NCBI GenBank assembly: GCA_050789445.1
Contig: JAILXR010000001.1
Location: 2,356,001-2,420,000 of the forward strand
Reading direction: 5' to 3'
Origin: JAWSVE01 sp050789445
GTDB lineage: Bacteria; Pseudomonadota; Gammaproteobacteria; Pseudomonadales; Cellvibrionaceae
DNA length: 64,000 nt
Within the stretch, counting starts at the first letter, position 1; every line of letters starts with the position of its first letter. Shown piece after piece: positions 25,501 to 36,122 of this stretch. The notes under the pieces were generated by a model. That model was not told where the DNA came from, did not search any database, and worked only from the letters and a program-made list of their open reading frames with translations. The position numbers and the translations under genes are program-made.

Positions 25501-26568
25501 CTATGAGGAATGATATTGAGGAGAGAGATCAACCACCGCACTGATAAAAGCACCAGCAGCAGCAGGATCTACTTCTGGAGTAATCCCATGACCAAGATTA
25601 AAAATATGTCCTGTGCCATGACCGTAATTTTCTAGAATTGAAGCCACTTCCTGTTTGATTCTATTGGGTTGGCTGTAGAGAATAGTCGGATCCATATTCC
25701 CCTGAAGCGCAACTCTATTACCAACTCTTTGACGAGCCTGGCCAATATCGGTGGTCCAATCTAAACCCAAGCAACTTACGCCTGTATCAGCCATCAATTC
25801 CAGCCACTGGCCACCGCCTTTTGTGAAAAGTATGACTGGGACGGGTCGACCCTCATGCTCTTTAATTAATCCTTTAACAATACGAGCCATAGGAGCAAGA
25901 GAAAACTTTTGATAAGCCTCATGAGAAAGCGAGCCTCCCCAAGTATCAAAAATTTGTACCGCTTGAGCACCTGCAAGTATTTGAGCATTCAAATAATCAA
26001 TCACCGAGTCAGCTAGCTTATCGAGCAACCCAGTTAAAACTTCAGGCTCGTTATATAACATTTGCTTGGCTCGACGAAAATCTTTACTCGATCCTCCCTC
26101 GATCATGTAGGTGGCTAGAGTCCAAGGGCTACCAGAAAAACCAATAAGAGGTACGCGGCCATTTAATTCTTTACGAATAGTACTCACAGCATCAACAACA
26201 TAAGTCAGCTGTGATTTTGTATCGACAACCTCTAGCGCTTCAATATCTGCAGCGGTTCTAACTGGCTTTTTAAATCGAGGGCCTTCTCCGGTTTCAAAAT
26301 ACAAACCCAAACCCATCGCATCTGGGATTGTTAAAATATCTGAAAACAAAATAGCTGCATCGAGTGGGTATCTCTCTAAAGGCTGCATGGTTACTTCACA
26401 CGCAAGCTGAGGGTTAGTGCAGAGCGCCATAAAATCTCCGGCTCTTGCACGAGATGCCCTATATTCAGGCAGATAGCGTCCGGCTTGCCGCATCATCCAC
26501 ACTGGTGTACGGTCAACGGGCTCACGCATTAAAGCTTTTAGAAAACGGTCGTTTTTTAATTCAGTCAT
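25501..26568 (-). CDS. hemE: Uroporphyrinogen decarboxylase
   Basis: A 355-residue enzyme converting uroporphyrinogen III to coproporphyrinogen III in heme synthesis. The diagnostic N terminus PVWMMRQAGRYLPEYRASRA, AILFSDILTIPDAMG, GFSGSPWTLATYMIEGG, QIFDTWGG and GNMDPTILY are all present, as is the C-terminal FNLGHGITPEVDP. The length is normal. It follows gltD on the same strand, as in Pseudomonas. The 245 bp between it and the HD-GYP gene hold nothing clear. Confidence 0.97.
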   Translation of the reverse strand: MTELKNDRFLKALMREPVDRTPVWMMRQAGRYLPEYRASRARAGDFMALCTNPQLACEVTMQPLERYPLDAAILFSDILTIPDAMGLGLYFETGEGPRFKKPVRTAADIEALEVVDTKSQLTYVVDAVSTIRKELNGRVPLIGFSGSPWTLATYMIEGGSSKDFRRAKQMLYNEPEVLTGLLDKLADSVIDYLNAQILAGAQAVQIFDTWGGSLSHEAYQKFSLAPMARIVKGLIKEHEGRPVPVILFTKGGGQWLELMADTGVSCLGLDWTTDIGQARQRVGNRVALQGNMDPTILYSQPNRIKQEVASILENYGHGTGHIFNLGHGITPEVDPAAAGAFISAVVDLSPQYHSS

Positions 26569-26625
26569 TATTTTTTATTTTCTCTAAAAGCTTTCAGAAT
26601 AAGAATTTATATTTCTTTAATTTTA

Positions 26626-28050
26626 TTAAAGTTCTAGGTAACTAAGAATACCTTCTGCGGCGGTACGACCTTCCCAAATTGCAGTGACCACAAGATCAGA
26701 TCCTCTCACCATATCACCACCGGCAAAAACTTTTGGATTAGTCGTCTGAAAAGGATTCGTTTGATGCTCTTCTGCAACAACTCCTCCCCAATTATTTATT
26801 TCAACATTATGCTCGCCAAACCAATCAGCAGGGTTTGGACGAAAACCAAATGCGATCAACACAACATCAGCGTCCAGTATTTTTTCGCTTCCGGGAATTG
26901 GCTCTGGGCGTCGTCGTCCATTTTCATCCGGCTCACCTAAAGAAGTCATAACAACTTTTACGCCACTCACATTTTCTTTATTTTTATCCGCCTCAATCGC
27001 AATAGGCTGGCTATTAAATAAGAACTCAACGCCTTCTTCTTTTGCGTTGGCAACTTCACGTCGCGAGCCAGGCATATTTTCCTCGTCTCGACGATAAGCA
27101 CAAACAACACTCTCTGCGCCTTGTCGAACCGACGTTCTAACACAATCCATTGCTGTATCCCCGCCACCGAGAACAACAACTTTTTTACCTTTTACACTAA
27201 TAAAATCTTCAGGTTTTTTTTCAAAACCTAAAAGGCGATTTGCGTTTGCAACTAAAAAAGGTAATGCATCATAAACACCTGAAAGCTCTTCGCCCGGGAA
27301 ACCACCTTTCATGTAATTATATGTTCCCATACCCATGAAGACGGCATCATAATCCGACATTAGCTCTTCCATACTGATGTCTTTTCCGATTTCAGTATTT
27401 AAGCGAAACTCAATACCCATGTCCGTAAAAATTTCGCGACGTTTTACCATTACTCTTTTTTCAAGTTTAAATTCGGGAATACCAAACGTTAACAACCCAC
27501 CAATTTCTGGATAACGATCAAATACTACAGGCTTAACACCGTTGCGCACTAAAATATCGGCACAACCTAAACCAGCAGGACCTGCACCGATGATGGCGAC
27601 TTTTTTATCTGTCCAAACGCGAGAAGAAAGATCTGGCTTCCAACCCATCGCAAACGCAGTGTCTGTAATATATTTCTCTGCATTACCAATAGTCACGGCA
27701 CCAAAGCCATCATTTAAAGTGCACGCGCCTTCACACAAACGATCTTGCGGACAAACTCGACCACACACTTCAGGCAACGTATTGGTTTGATGGCATAGCT
27801 CTACCGCTTCCATAATATGCCCATCCGCAATTAACTGCAGCCAATTAGGAATCATATTATGAACAGGGCATTTCCATTCACAATAAGGGTTACCACAATC
27901 TAGACAACGCTCAGACTGATCAGAAACTTCTTCTTTTGTGAAAGGCTCGTAAATTTCAGCAAACTCAGCTTTACGGATTTCCGTTGGTTTTTTTACAGGA
28001 TCGCTTCGACCAACATCTAAAAACTGAAATACATTTTTTTGTTTGCTCAT
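26626..28050 (-). CDS. gltD: Glutamate synthase small subunit
   Basis: A 474-residue NADPH-oxidising beta subunit of glutamate synthase. The N-terminal cysteine-rich region (CLDCGNPYCEWKCPVHN and CGRVCPQDRLCEGAC) binds two [4Fe-4S] clusters. FAD and NADPH folds follow (VAIIGAGPAGLGCADIL, VVVLGGGDTAMDC), and the end contains VFAGGDMVRGSDLVVTA. It feeds electrons to GltB. It lies 125 bp downstream of gltB, probably in one transcript. Confidence 0.96.
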   Translation of the reverse strand: MSKQKNVFQFLDVGRSDPVKKPTEIRKAEFAEIYEPFTKEEVSDQSERCLDCGNPYCEWKCPVHNMIPNWLQLIADGHIMEAVELCHQTNTLPEVCGRVCPQDRLCEGACTLNDGFGAVTIGNAEKYITDTAFAMGWKPDLSSRVWTDKKVAIIGAGPAGLGCADILVRNGVKPVVFDRYPEIGGLLTFGIPEFKLEKRVMVKRREIFTDMGIEFRLNTEIGKDISMEELMSDYDAVFMGMGTYNYMKGGFPGEELSGVYDALPFLVANANRLLGFEKKPEDFISVKGKKVVVLGGGDTAMDCVRTSVRQGAESVVCAYRRDEENMPGSRREVANAKEEGVEFLFNSQPIAIEADKNKENVSGVKVVMTSLGEPDENGRRRPEPIPGSEKILDADVVLIAFGFRPNPADWFGEHNVEINNWGGVVAEEHQTNPFQTTNPKVFAGGDMVRGSDLVVTAIWEGRTAAEGILSYLEL

Positions 28051-28175
28051 AATTCTATTCTCAAACTCTTAGCATAAGAGTTTATATGTTAGTCATCTAT
28101 AAATAACATCTCTAACAATGGTATTTTTAAAAAACTACTTAACTAAAAAATAACGTCTGTTAATTTAATATTTAC

Positions 28176-31100
28176 TTATTCGCAACGAGATTTAATGTTC
28201 GCCATCAACACGTCTAAACTTGCCGCTTTGGGTTTTATTAACCAAAACTTATTCACCCAAGCGCTAAAGTCATCAAGAATCACTTGTCCCCACTCACTTT
28301 GAGTTTCAGCAACAAACTCTTCAATAGTCTCGCGTAAATGTCTTTTATGTTCAGCTAAGGCTTCTCCGGTAATTCTTTGTGCCTCAATCAATTCATGATT
28401 TAACTTATCTGTAATGTTTCCTTTTTCATCAAGGACATAAGCAAAACCACCTGTCATCCCTGCTCCAAAGTTCACACCACATTCACCTAAAACAGTTACG
28501 ACACCACCGGTCATGTATTCACAACAATGATCGCCCACACCTTCAACAACAACATGAGCACCAGAATTGCGAACGCCGCAACGTTCACCAGCCTGACCAG
28601 CTGCCAACAAAATGCCTCCTGTCGCTCCATACAAACAGGTATTACCAATAATACTTGTCTCTCGACTTTTGAAGGTAGATTCAGAAGGGGGACGAATAAC
28701 AATTTTACCACCGGCCATACCTTTTCCGACGTAATCATTAGCATCGCCCTCTAGGTAAATATCTAGCCCGCCTGCATTCCATACACCAAGACTCTGCCCT
28801 GCAACACCCTTCAAATCCAATCGAACAGGTTTGTCGCACATGCCTAAATTACCATGACGTCTCGCGATCTCACCACTTAAGCGCGCACCAATTGAACGAT
28901 CGCAATTTGTGACTGTGTACTCAAACACCCCGCCAGTTTTTGATTCGATAGTAGGCAAAATATCAGCAACCATTTTTTCTGCCAACAAACCTTTATCCCA
29001 AGGCACATTTTTATCGACGTTACAAATTTGAGGCTTAGTCTGTAGAAGTTCATCTGTATAAACGATGGGACTAAGGTCTAATTTATTTTGTTTATCTGTT
29101 TTACGTTCTAACGATTCGAGCAAATCAACACGACCAATTAAATCATCAACACGAGAAACACCTAACTCTGCCATTAGCTCTCTTGTTTCTTCCGCAACGA
29201 AACGGAAGAAATTAATCGCCATTTGCACAGTGCCTTTGTAGTGATCCTCTCGGAGCCGATCATCTTGAGTCGCAATGCCTGTTGCACAATTATTTAAATG
29301 GCAGATGCGCAAGTATTTACAACCAAGCGCAACCATTGGTGCAGTACCGAAACCAAAACTTTCCGCGCCAAGAATCGCAGCCTTAATAACATCTAGACCG
29401 GTTTTTAAACCACCATCCGTTTGCAATCTCACTTTATCGCGCAAATCATTAGCGCGAAGTGTTTGATGCGTTTCACTCAGGCCCAATTCCCATGGAGAGC
29501 CAGCATATCGAATTGACGTTAGTGGACTTGCTGCTGTACCGCCATCGTAACCCGATATCGTAATCAAATCGGCATAAGCTTTTGCAACACCAGCTGCAAT
29601 TGTTCCAACGCCGGGGCGCGATACTAATTTCACAGAAACGAGCGCTTCTGGATTCACTTGTTTTAAGTCGTAAATTAATTGTGCGAGATCTTCGATAGAA
29701 TAAATATCATGATGTGGCGGAGGTGATATTAATGTCACCCCAGGAACTGAATAGCGCAAACGTGCTATTAATGCATTCACTTTACCGCCAGGTAATTGTC
29801 CACCCTCTCCAGGCTTTGCACCTTGAGCAACCTTAATCTGCATTACCTCAGCATTGACTAAGTAATGCGGAGTGACACCAAATCTTCCCGATGCCACTTG
29901 TTTAATTTTTGATGATTTTATTGTGCCGTAGCGCGCTGGATCTTCACCACCTTCGCCACTATTAGATCGGCCTCCTAACGTGTTCATCGCTTCAGCTAAT
30001 GCTTCATGCGCTTCTGGAGATAGAGCACCGAGAGACATTGCTGCCGAATCAAAACGCTTCACAATATTTTCAACGGGTTCAACTTGATCAAGCGTAATAG
30101 GCTTAACATCTTTTCGCAACGAAAGCATGTCACGAAGCGTAGCAACTGGACGACCATTTATAAGTTGTGCACAGTCTTTCCAATCTGCATATTCACCGCT
30201 TGCAACCGCCTTATGCAGAGCATGAACAACATCGGGGTTATAGGCATGATATTCTTGACCATGCACAAATTTTAATAACCCACCGGGATTAATTGGTTTT
30301 CTTTCTATCCAGGCTTTTACGGCTAAATCTTTTTGATCTTTTTCTAGATCATCAAATCCAGCTCCTTCAATACGGCTTGCTACACCAGTATAACAAAGAT
30401 CAATAACGTCATTGTTTAGACCGATAGCTTCAAAAAGCTGTGCGCCACGATAAGAGGCAATAGTAGAAATTCCCATTTTTGAGAGAATCTTCATCAAGCC
30501 TTTATTAATACCTTTTCGATAATTTTTAAACGCTACTTCACGCTCTAACGACACTTCACCTTTTTCAATTAGATCATCAATGATGGCGTAACTTAAATAA
30601 GGGTGGACAGCTGTCGCACCAAAACCAATCAAAGCAGCTACTTGATGAGAATCGCGCGCAGTCCCTGTCTCTACTAATAGATTGGTATTACAACGCAAAC
30701 CTTCTTTTATTAGTCGGTGATGAACAGCGCCCACGGCCAACAACGCATGCATTGGTAATCTTTCTACAGACAAATCTTTATCCGTCAGCAAAACTAAAAC
30801 TGCGCCCTTTTTAACAACACTAACAACGTCATCACACAGTTTTTTTATTGCACTGACCAGATCATTTTCAATGGGATCGTAGTGAAGGGAAAAGTCCTTG
30901 CACTCATAACCTGTTCGACTGATATCTTTTAACGCAGAGGTTCTAGCAGGGGACAAAACAGGAGAGTTTAAAATAACTCGATTCGCGTGGGTCTCTAATT
31001 GCTCGAAAACAGATTCTTCTCGCCCAAGACATGTCTCCAAGGACATCACAATTGCTTCACGCAATGGATCAATTGGAGGATTAGTAACTTGAGCAAACTG

Positions 31101-32627
31101 CTGCCGAAAATAATCATAGAGTGGGCGCTGGTGCTCAGACAAAACCGCCATAGGAGTATCATCGCCCATAGAGCCAGTCGCTTCCTGCCCTTTATCAGCC
31201 AAAGGAATAAGAACTTGAGTTCTTTCCTCAAGGGAAGCTTGATACATTTTCATATAAGTTTTTAGCTGATTTTTTGGAACATCACTGTCACCAACTTCTT
31301 TATCTGATAACTCATCAATTCTCAAAGCTGTAGCATCAAGCCACTGACGATAAGGGCTTCCTGCCTTCAGTAAATCATCAATATCTTCTGTATGAAGCAG
31401 CTGTCCCGTCGCTGTATCAACTGACAATATCTCACCCGGACCCAAACGCCCTTTAGCAACAACATCTTCAGGCTTGTATTTATACACACCCACTTCAGAA
31501 GCGACTGTAATAGTGTCATCTTTCGTTATCACCCATCGAGAAGGCCTCAAGCCATTTCGATCGAGAGTACATACGGCATATCGACCATCTGTAATCACCA
31601 AACCAGCTGGGCCATCCCACGGCTCGATATGCTTTGAATTGAATTCGTAAAAAGCGCGTAGATCTGGATCCATGTGCACCGCATTTTGCCAAGCAGGAGG
31701 TACCAACATCCGAATCGCACGATATATTTCCATTCCGCCGACTAATAACACTTCTAACATGTTATCTAAGCTTGAGGAGTCTGAACCTGTACGGTTTACG
31801 AGAGGAGCAACCTCTGTGAGGTTAGGCAGCAGATCAGTTTGGAATTTTGGCGTTCGTGCAACAGACCAATTCCGGTTACCCATGATCGTATTAATTTCAC
31901 CATTATGAGCAAGCAAGCGGAAGGGCTGAGCCAAAGGCCAGCGAGGCATTGTGTTAGTAGAAAAACGCTGATGAAAAACACAAATCGCAGTTTCAAGCTT
32001 TGGGTTTGCTAGATCAGGATAAAACACCGGCAAATCTACAGGCATTACCAAACCTTTATAAGAGACTACCTGTGCACTTAGACTAGCAACATAGAAATCA
32101 ATATCGTCCTCAAGACGAATTTCTGCACGACGGCGTGCCATGAAGAGCTTTGCAGCAAACAAACTATTTCCAATCGGCTCATCGCAATGAATAAAAACCT
32201 GCTCAAATTGAGGCAATGAAGCTGCCGCTATGTCTCCCAAGCAACTGGGATCAGTAGGAACAGTTCTCCAAGCAATAGCCGATAGCTCTTCTCGATTTAA
32301 CTCTTCACCTAAAACGACTCTAGCTTTCTTCGCTTTTTCAGGATCGGCGCTAAGCATCACACTGCCAACACCGTATTTTTCGTTCAATTCTAGGCCGAAT
32401 TCATCTCGAATAGCGGCCCTGAAAAAACTATCGGGCTTTTGCAGCAAAAGACCACAACCGTCCCCAGTTTTTCCATCTGCAGCGATACCACCTCGATGAG
32501 TCATGCAAGTAAGAGCTTCAATAGCGTTACTTAAAATTTTGTGACTGGGCTGACCCTTCAATTGGGCAATGAGGCCAAAGCCACAGTTGTCTTTGAATTC
32601 GTCTATATCGTAAAGGCCATTAGTCAT
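28176..32627 (-). CDS. gltB: Glutamate synthase large subunit
   Basis: A 1483-residue alpha subunit that transfers the glutamine amide to 2-oxoglutarate. A short propeptide of 14 residues precedes the N-terminal nucleophile Cys15 (DNCGFGLIAQ) of the amidotransferase domain (about 15-430). A central domain and the FMN-binding synthase domain (about 800-1190) follow, with GGRSNSGEGGEDP and the 3Fe-4S cysteines in CKYLRICHLNNCATG. The C-terminal beta-helix (about 1230-1450) has repeated GNTCLYGATGG / GMTGGFAYVLD units. The upstream 442-bp gap holds its promoter region and a terminator for the preceding gene. Together with gltD it forms ammonia-assimilating GOGAT. Confidence 0.97.
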   Translation of the reverse strand: MTNGLYDIDEFKDNCGFGLIAQLKGQPSHKILSNAIEALTCMTHRGGIAADGKTGDGCGLLLQKPDSFFRAAIRDEFGLELNEKYGVGSVMLSADPEKAKKARVVLGEELNREELSAIAWRTVPTDPSCLGDIAAASLPQFEQVFIHCDEPIGNSLFAAKLFMARRRAEIRLEDDIDFYVASLSAQVVSYKGLVMPVDLPVFYPDLANPKLETAICVFHQRFSTNTMPRWPLAQPFRLLAHNGEINTIMGNRNWSVARTPKFQTDLLPNLTEVAPLVNRTGSDSSSLDNMLEVLLVGGMEIYRAIRMLVPPAWQNAVHMDPDLRAFYEFNSKHIEPWDGPAGLVITDGRYAVCTLDRNGLRPSRWVITKDDTITVASEVGVYKYKPEDVVAKGRLGPGEILSVDTATGQLLHTEDIDDLLKAGSPYRQWLDATALRIDELSDKEVGDSDVPKNQLKTYMKMYQASLEERTQVLIPLADKGQEATGSMGDDTPMAVLSEHQRPLYDYFRQQFAQVTNPPIDPLREAIVMSLETCLGREESVFEQLETHANRVILNSPVLSPARTSALKDISRTGYECKDFSLHYDPIENDLVSAIKKLCDDVVSVVKKGAVLVLLTDKDLSVERLPMHALLAVGAVHHRLIKEGLRCNTNLLVETGTARDSHQVAALIGFGATAVHPYLSYAIIDDLIEKGEVSLEREVAFKNYRKGINKGLMKILSKMGISTIASYRGAQLFEAIGLNNDVIDLCYTGVASRIEGAGFDDLEKDQKDLAVKAWIERKPINPGGLLKFVHGQEYHAYNPDVVHALHKAVASGEYADWKDCAQLINGRPVATLRDMLSLRKDVKPITLDQVEPVENIVKRFDSAAMSLGALSPEAHEALAEAMNTLGGRSNSGEGGEDPARYGTIKSSKIKQVASGRFGVTPHYLVNAEVMQIKVAQGAKPGEGGQLPGGKVNALIARLRYSVPGVTLISPPPHHDIYSIEDLAQLIYDLKQVNPEALVSVKLVSRPGVGTIAAGVAKAYADLITISGYDGGTAASPLTSIRYAGSPWELGLSETHQTLRANDLRDKVRLQTDGGLKTGLDVIKAAILGAESFGFGTAPMVALGCKYLRICHLNNCATGIATQDDRLREDHYKGTVQMAINFFRFVAEETRELMAELGVSRVDDLIGRVDLLESLERKTDKQNKLDLSPIVYTDELLQTKPQICNVDKNVPWDKGLLAEKMVADILPTIESKTGGVFEYTVTNCDRSIGARLSGEIARRHGNLGMCDKPVRLDLKGVAGQSLGVWNAGGLDIYLEGDANDYVGKGMAGGKIVIRPPSESTFKSRETSIIGNTCLYGATGGILLAAGQAGERCGVRNSGAHVVVEGVGDHCCEYMTGGVVTVLGECGVNFGAGMTGGFAYVLDEKGNITDKLNHELIEAQRITGEALAEHKRHLRETIEEFVAETQSEWGQVILDDFSAWVNKFWLIKPKAASLDVLMANIKSRCE

Positions 32628-32846
32628 CTATTTAATGCTTCCCAGAGTTGTGCTGGCAGTTAAATTTACTAGCATATTTTTGTGCCAGTAAAAAATAACC
32701 GTATTTTGGTAATCGCTAGCTTCGCTAAAAGCGACGGCCAAACTGACCTTTACCTACTTCATAATATTAAGAAAGTGGCATTGCGGTAAGTTCAGCGAAA
32801 GCAATCCGCTGGTGATGTAATTAAGGATATATACCCTTCCCCAAGA

Positions 32847-32871
32847 CAAAAAAGCCCCTAACTAAGGGGCT
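32847..32871 (-). terminator. Rho-independent terminator after the AAA-SPOR gene
   Basis: On the minus strand the stem AGCCCCT / AGGGGCT (32853-32859 with 32865-32871), five-base loop, is followed by a T tract. It ends the aroK-aroB-SPOR transcript in the 442-bp gap before gltB. The remainder of that gap shows no gene. Confidence 0.75.
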
Positions 32872-33069
32872 TGATTTTGAATGGGCGGCAGATGTTACCT
32901 GCAACAGCCTATCTTGGCAAGCAGTAAAAAAGTCTTAGTTTTCCGTTAGTTACGAACACCAGAAAAGATAAGAATGCGCTACCTGACAGAAAAATCGGAT
33001 TTTTCAACTAACTAGATTACCATAAGCTGAGCCTTTCTGGTGAAATAAGCAGCAACTAACAGTGTATTT

Positions 33070-34746
33070 TTAAAGTCCGCGGAATTGACGAATGTCAGCC
33101 TTAACGCTGGTTAAAGTACGAGGCCAAGGACCTGCTTTCTGCTGATCAGCTGGAAGCGAATTAATTGATTTCTTCGCCAATGCAGTCGTTTTATAACTCC
33201 CCTCGACGACTATATATAAAGTTTTCCCACTCCTTATCGCTGAATAAACAAATAAATCCTCTTGATTCGCCTGACGGATGACAAAATCTTCAGCAGCTTT
33301 TTGGGAGCCTCCTGCCAGCAGCTGAAGTGTTATTACATCATCCGGCATTGACATCAGCTTAGATTCATCCTCCGTTAATTTTGATCGACTCGCTTGAGCA
33401 ATCAATTCTTGTTCTGCCGACAATGGCTCTTCTTGCTTAGCTTGTTTTGATATTTGATCTGAGGGTTTTACTGATAATTCAACGTCACCTTTCGTCTTCT
33501 TAAAAACATCTGAATTTGTAATCTCTTTTACCGGATCTGATGATGGTTTTTTCAGGCTTTTCCTTTCATCTCTTTGAGCCTGACCCACTGACGAACTGCC
33601 AGATGAAGCCAAAGAATTTTCATAAAGCGTCGCATCCTTCTTCTCAACAGCCATCATATCTTCTAATTTATTTTGAGCTTTAATTTCAACGCCTTCTTCA
33701 ATATCTTTAATCTCATCTTCCCCATTTCTTATCGCATCAGAAGATTTACTTTCTAAAAAGTCGGCGCGCGGTATAATTTTTTTGGGGATATTCTCAGGTG
33801 CTACTGCAAGCTCAATAGGCAGTGCGCTTTCTTCAATATCAGGCACTGAACTTGAACGATAAAATAAAGCCGCCAGTAGCCCTGCAACCAAAATAACAAT
33901 CAGTGCCATGTGAGGAATGGGCAACCCAATTGACTTTACTTCTGGGGGAGGTGAAGATAATTCAATTAAAATATCTCGCGCAGGCTCATGCACATCCTCA
34001 GGAACACCTCGCGATACACCCCATAAAAAATCAATATCATCGGACTTATAGGGAAATATTCCCTCAAAACCAACAGCATCTAACCGAAAGCGCAGATAAA
34101 GTTTTAACTCCTCTTTTGACAAAGGCTCTAATTCAAATACTTGAACTAATAATTTTTCATTTTCCAGCTCAATGAGTCTTTCACTTAATTCAATTTCCCC
34201 CAACATCACCACATGAATGCTTCGCTGGTTTTCGAGCTGATGTATTGACAAGCTAGTGAGTGCCTTTAATGCTTGCTCATCAAGATTGTGGGCATCCTCG
34301 ATGATCAAAATCTTTAATGCGTCATCTTCGGTACGTTCGCCACCATATTCTATTAGCTGGTGGATCAATTCAAAAATAGCTGTACTACCGTCTTTAGAAT
34401 TTAGCTCTAAAGAAGATGAGTCTAAACCGAACTTAGCTGATACCTCGCTAATTAAATCAAATGCATCAGTCAATAAAGGGACTTTGATTTCTATAACGAT
34501 ATCTTCAGGAGCGAGCCGCGCAACCAACTCTCGCTGAAATGTTTTTTTACCAGACCCAGCTTGGCCGACAACACCCAATAGCGCATCACTAAACTGTGCC
34601 AAGTGAAGCAGCTGAGCAAACTGATCTCCACGCAACCCCTCATCAAAGAATTCTACGCAATTTTCTTCAAAGGGATCTGCCTCTAAACGAAAATATTCCA
34701 AGTAATCCGGAATAGGGGTTTTTTCAGACTTCTCATGGGAATGCAT
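33070..34746 (-). CDS. AAA ATPase with C-terminal SPOR domain (DamX-like)
   Basis: A 558-residue inner-membrane protein. An ExeA/GspA-type AAA domain occupies about 15-250, with Walker A GQAGSGKKT (61-69) and Walker B ILIIEDAHNLDEQAL. One membrane segment follows at about 280-300 (HMALIVILVAGLLAALF), then a low-complexity charged linker (about 305-465) and a SPOR domain at the C terminus (LQLLAGGSQKAAEDFVIRQA...). SPOR domains bind denuded peptidoglycan at the septum. The position between aroB and gltB is that of the DamX-related protein of Pseudomonas; E. coli DamX lacks the full ATPase. A role in division is inferred. Confidence 0.85.
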   Translation of the reverse strand: MHSHEKSEKTPIPDYLEYFRLEADPFEENCVEFFDEGLRGDQFAQLLHLAQFSDALLGVVGQAGSGKKTFQRELVARLAPEDIVIEIKVPLLTDAFDLISEVSAKFGLDSSSLELNSKDGSTAIFELIHQLIEYGGERTEDDALKILIIEDAHNLDEQALKALTSLSIHQLENQRSIHVVMLGEIELSERLIELENEKLLVQVFELEPLSKEELKLYLRFRLDAVGFEGIFPYKSDDIDFLWGVSRGVPEDVHEPARDILIELSSPPPEVKSIGLPIPHMALIVILVAGLLAALFYRSSSVPDIEESALPIELAVAPENIPKKIIPRADFLESKSSDAIRNGEDEIKDIEEGVEIKAQNKLEDMMAVEKKDATLYENSLASSGSSSVGQAQRDERKSLKKPSSDPVKEITNSDVFKKTKGDVELSVKPSDQISKQAKQEEPLSAEQELIAQASRSKLTEDESKLMSMPDDVITLQLLAGGSQKAAEDFVIRQANQEDLFVYSAIRSGKTLYIVVEGSYKTTALAKKSINSLPADQQKAGPWPRTLTSVKADIRQFRGL

Positions 34747-34818
34747 AAGCGATCCTTGACCTAAACTAAAAACAGCGATAAAAAATTACCAGCGCACCAA
34801 GCTGCATATAAAATGGCT

Positions 34819-35898
34819 TCAACTAGAAGACTCAATCGTTTTAATCAGCAACTCTTGGGAGAAATTTTCAGTGACAACAGCTTCTCCGATCGATTTAAGT
34901 AATACTAAGCGAATCTCTCCATCCAAAACTTTTTTATCGCCAGCCATCAAGGATAAAAAACTTTCCGTCGTCATACCTTTAGGTGCAGTCACTGGTAATT
35001 TAGCTCGAACCAGCAATTTCACCAGCCTATCTTTTTCATTGCTCGCGATCCAACCCATTTTAATCGACAAATCCAGCGCCATCACCATGCCTACTGCAAC
35101 AGCTTCACCATGTAACCAAGAACCATAGCCTTGAGCATTTTCAATCGCATGCCCAAAGGTATGTCCAAAATTCAAATAAGCTCTCACCCCAGATTCACGC
35201 TCATCTTGTGCAACAATATCAGCTTTAATCTGACAAGAACGCTCAATTGCATACACAAGACTTTCATTATCCAAAGCTATCAAATCATCAATATGATTTT
35301 CTAACCAATGATAAAATTTTGCATCAGCTATTAAGCCATACTTAATAACCTCCGCTAAACCAGCTGACAATTCCCTAGATGGCAAAGTCTTAAGGACATC
35401 AATATCGATAATGACTTTTTGGGGCTGATGAAAAGCGCCAATCATATTCTTCCCCAACCGATGATTGACCCCCGTTTTACCACCGACAGACGAGTCTACT
35501 TGAGCGAGCAACGTTGTTGGTATTTGAATAAAGTCTACACCTCTCTGATAAGACGCCGCGGCAAAACCTGTCATATCACCAACCACCCCCCCACCTAGCG
35601 CAACAAGCACTGTCGTCCTGTGGTGTTTATTTTCCAACAATGTATCGAAAATTTTATTGACCGTTTCAAGCGTTTTAAATTGCTCTCCATCAGGTAAAAG
35701 CACAACATTAATTTTACTGCGAACAAACATTTTCTTTACTGACTCAAGATAATATTCAGACACTTTTTGATTAGTGACTATACACACGTCTCTACCGTTA
35801 ACAATTTCACTCACATCGTTAACACACCTGGATAAAGCTTTTTGCCCAATGGAAATATTGTAACTTTTTCCTGGAATCTGTACTTTTACTGAACGCAT
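34819..35898 (-). CDS. aroB: 3-dehydroquinate synthase
   Basis: A 359-residue NAD- and zinc-dependent enzyme, second step of the shikimate pathway. Visible are LLPDGEQFKTLETV, VALGGGVVGDMTGFAAASYQRGV, IPTTLLAQVDSSVGGKTGVNH, the zinc ligand segment EVIKYGLIAD and the histidines of LNFGHTFGHAIE. The length is normal. The start is 72 bp before that of the AAA-SPOR gene's 5' end on the same strand, and the gene lies 224 bp after aroK. That 224-bp gap shows nothing recognisable. Confidence 0.97.
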   Translation of the reverse strand: MRSVKVQIPGKSYNISIGQKALSRCVNDVSEIVNGRDVCIVTNQKVSEYYLESVKKMFVRSKINVVLLPDGEQFKTLETVNKIFDTLLENKHHRTTVLVALGGGVVGDMTGFAAASYQRGVDFIQIPTTLLAQVDSSVGGKTGVNHRLGKNMIGAFHQPQKVIIDIDVLKTLPSRELSAGLAEVIKYGLIADAKFYHWLENHIDDLIALDNESLVYAIERSCQIKADIVAQDERESGVRAYLNFGHTFGHAIENAQGYGSWLHGEAVAVGMVMALDLSIKMGWIASNEKDRLVKLLVRAKLPVTAPKGMTTESFLSLMAGDKKVLDGEIRLVLLKSIGEAVVTENFSQELLIKTIESSS

Positions 35899-36122
35899 TT
35901 TGAACCACTCAATTACATTTTATTGTTTCGTAGTCTATCTGAAAAACTGAGTTGGGTAAAAACGGGCAAAAGATTATCGCTTACGCTCAAAACTTAAGAT
36001 AGGAAGCGCGGAGTAGAAATGAATATAGATTTATTATTTGTTAAGAAACAGCGATAACTAGTTAGTTAATATGAGAGAAGTATATTAAGCCAATGTTGTA
36101 GATTTTAAGTTAGAGAAAGCAA